A stretch of 6,269 bases of DNA. Source: Actinomycetes bacterium. Lineage in GTDB: Bacteria > Actinomycetota > Acidimicrobiia > Acidimicrobiales > Acidimicrobiaceae. Position 1 is the first letter of the stretch. Each line of letters opens with the position of its first letter. Below are positions 5,423-6,269 of the stretch, in pieces. Location of the stretch: assembly GCA_021792075.1 (NCBI GenBank), contig JAJYVK010000099.1, positions 1 to 6,269 on the forward strand, written 5' to 3'. The translations under genes were made by a program, and so were the position numbers. The notes beneath the pieces were generated by a model, which worked only from the letters and a program-made list of their open reading frames with translations, made no database searches and was not told the DNA's origin.

Positions 5423-6269
5423 CTAGAGCAGTGAATCTAGCGCATCAGAGAGTTCGCTTGCTTGCGCGATCGGGGCGAGGCAGCTGAAATTCTGGCAAAT
5501 ATATGCGAAGCCCCGTTGGCGCCCTGTCCATAACGGAGAACCGAGTTCCTCGCCAAACGCTATGACGGCATCAGGCAGCCATCGGCCCTTCAACTGTGCC
5601 AAGAGGTCGGATACATGTCCTGGAATGACAATTTCCTGGGAGCTTGAATTTAGCAGAGACATCGACTGGACCAGCACCGGAAATGCTCCTGGATGGTGAG
5701 CGATGCCTCCGTCGAGCAGGTCGATTACCTTGGCGGCTGACTCTTTGAATTCGCTGCGGTCCGTCAGCTTCCAGAGCCGGGCGAGGCTTCGCGCGGCAAC
5801 CGAATTCGTAGAGGGGATGGCGCCATCAAAGAGGTCCTTTGTTCTAAGGATCAGCTGTTTCTGATCGGTGCCGACGGTGAAAAATCCACCGTCCTTCTTG
5901 TCCTCGAAAAGGTCGAGCAGGTCTTGGGCGCAGTCCAAGGCACTGTAAAGGTATTTCGATTTGCCTGTGGCTTCGTAGGTCCTGGTGTAGGCATCGACAA
6001 GATTGGCGTAATCCGAGGCAAAGGCGGGTTGAGAAAGGTTTCCGTTGCGCCAGATCCTCATCCATCTGCCTTCGCGACGCATGTTGTTCTCGAGAAACGA
6101 AAGCAGCGCTTCGCCCTTTTGGACCCAGTCGTTACGATCCGTTAAGAATCCCACTTGGGCCAAGGCGGCAATGAACATGGCGTTCCATTCCAAGATAACC
6201 TTGTCGTCCAGGCCAGGCGGCACTCTTTGACTTCTGATTGCTAGAACCCTTTGTCTTGACTCTTCTAGC
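5423..6269 (-). CDS. YyaL-like protein (DUF255/thioredoxin-domain family), C-terminal part (5' end outside window)
   Basis: The frame stays open from the right edge of the window (first full codon at 6268-6266) to a TAG at 5425-5423, giving the last 281 residues. An internal GTG at 6223 is not a likely start, because family sequence continues upstream of it (LEESRQRVLAIRSQR, matching the usual 'L...R..R..P..DDK' approach). Landmarks in fragment numbering: GLDDKVILEWNAMFIAALA (19-37), SDYANLVDAY (85-94), DGGFF (126-130), LFDGAIPSTNSVAARSLARL (146-165), HHPGAF (191-196) and the C-terminal CQNFSCLAPI (258-267). These follow the order seen in bacterial YyaL and its eukaryotic relative SPATA20. 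Full-length members have an N-terminal thioredoxin-like domain, here beyond the window, followed by this alpha/alpha-barrel, glycosidase-like region. The enzymatic activity of the family is not established. The unrecognised gene downstream begins 30 bases after the stop. Confidence 0.88.
   Translation of the reverse strand, partial: LEESRQRVLAIRSQRVPPGLDDKVILEWNAMFIAALAQVGFLTDRNDWVQKGEALLSFLENNMRREGRWMRIWRNGNLSQPAFASDYANLVDAYTRTYEATGKSKYLYSALDCAQDLLDLFEDKKDGGFFTVGTDQKQLILRTKDLFDGAIPSTNSVAARSLARLWKLTDRSEFKESAAKVIDLLDGGIAHHPGAFPVLVQSMSLLNSSSQEIVIPGHVSDLLAQLKGRWLPDAVIAFGEELGSPLWTGRQRGFAYICQNFSCLAPIAQASELSDALDSLL

Overview
The window reads as part of a bacterial chromosome of intermediate G+C (roughly half, by eye), most likely an actinobacterium. 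The best lineage clue is a DUF1707 protein, a family found mainly in Actinobacteria. Start codons include ATG and GTG, and gene spacing is compact. A moderate-G+C acidimicrobial lineage would fit, but that is a guess. I see no rRNA, tRNA, insertion sequence, phage gene or CRISPR array, and no gene-free stretch longer than about 190 bases.

Left part (1-2608, + strand): the 3' end of a molybdate/tungstate-type substrate-binding protein is followed by a single gene that fuses the membrane permease and the ATPase of the same transporter. Together they would form an oxyanion importer: the binding protein captures molybdate or tungstate outside the membrane, and the fusion supplies both the channel and the ATP-driven motor.

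Middle (2725-4623, + strand): a small DUF1707 protein with two membrane helices is followed by a 187-base intergenic region. That region holds a strong hairpin inside a longer possible RNA fold, then a good -10 box buried in an inverted repeat. Next come a Fur-family metal regulator and, overlapping it by one base (TGATG), a seven-helix membrane protein resembling the NicO/NiCoT type of nickel/cobalt transporters. The arrangement suggests a self-regulated, metal-responsive two-gene operon.

Right part (4613-6269, - strand): the C-terminal portion of a YyaL-like (DUF255, thioredoxin-domain/glycosidase-like) protein runs in from the right edge. It is followed after 30 bases by an unrecognised gene of 259 codons. 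That gene converges on the transporter gene and overlaps its end by 11 bases. A terminator-like hairpin for the minus-strand unit lies inside the end of the transporter gene.

The most distinctive items are the regulator-transporter pair with its dyad, the permease-ATPase fusion with a shortened ATPase subdomain, and the unrecognised minus-strand protein. Nothing here is clearly a wholly new system.
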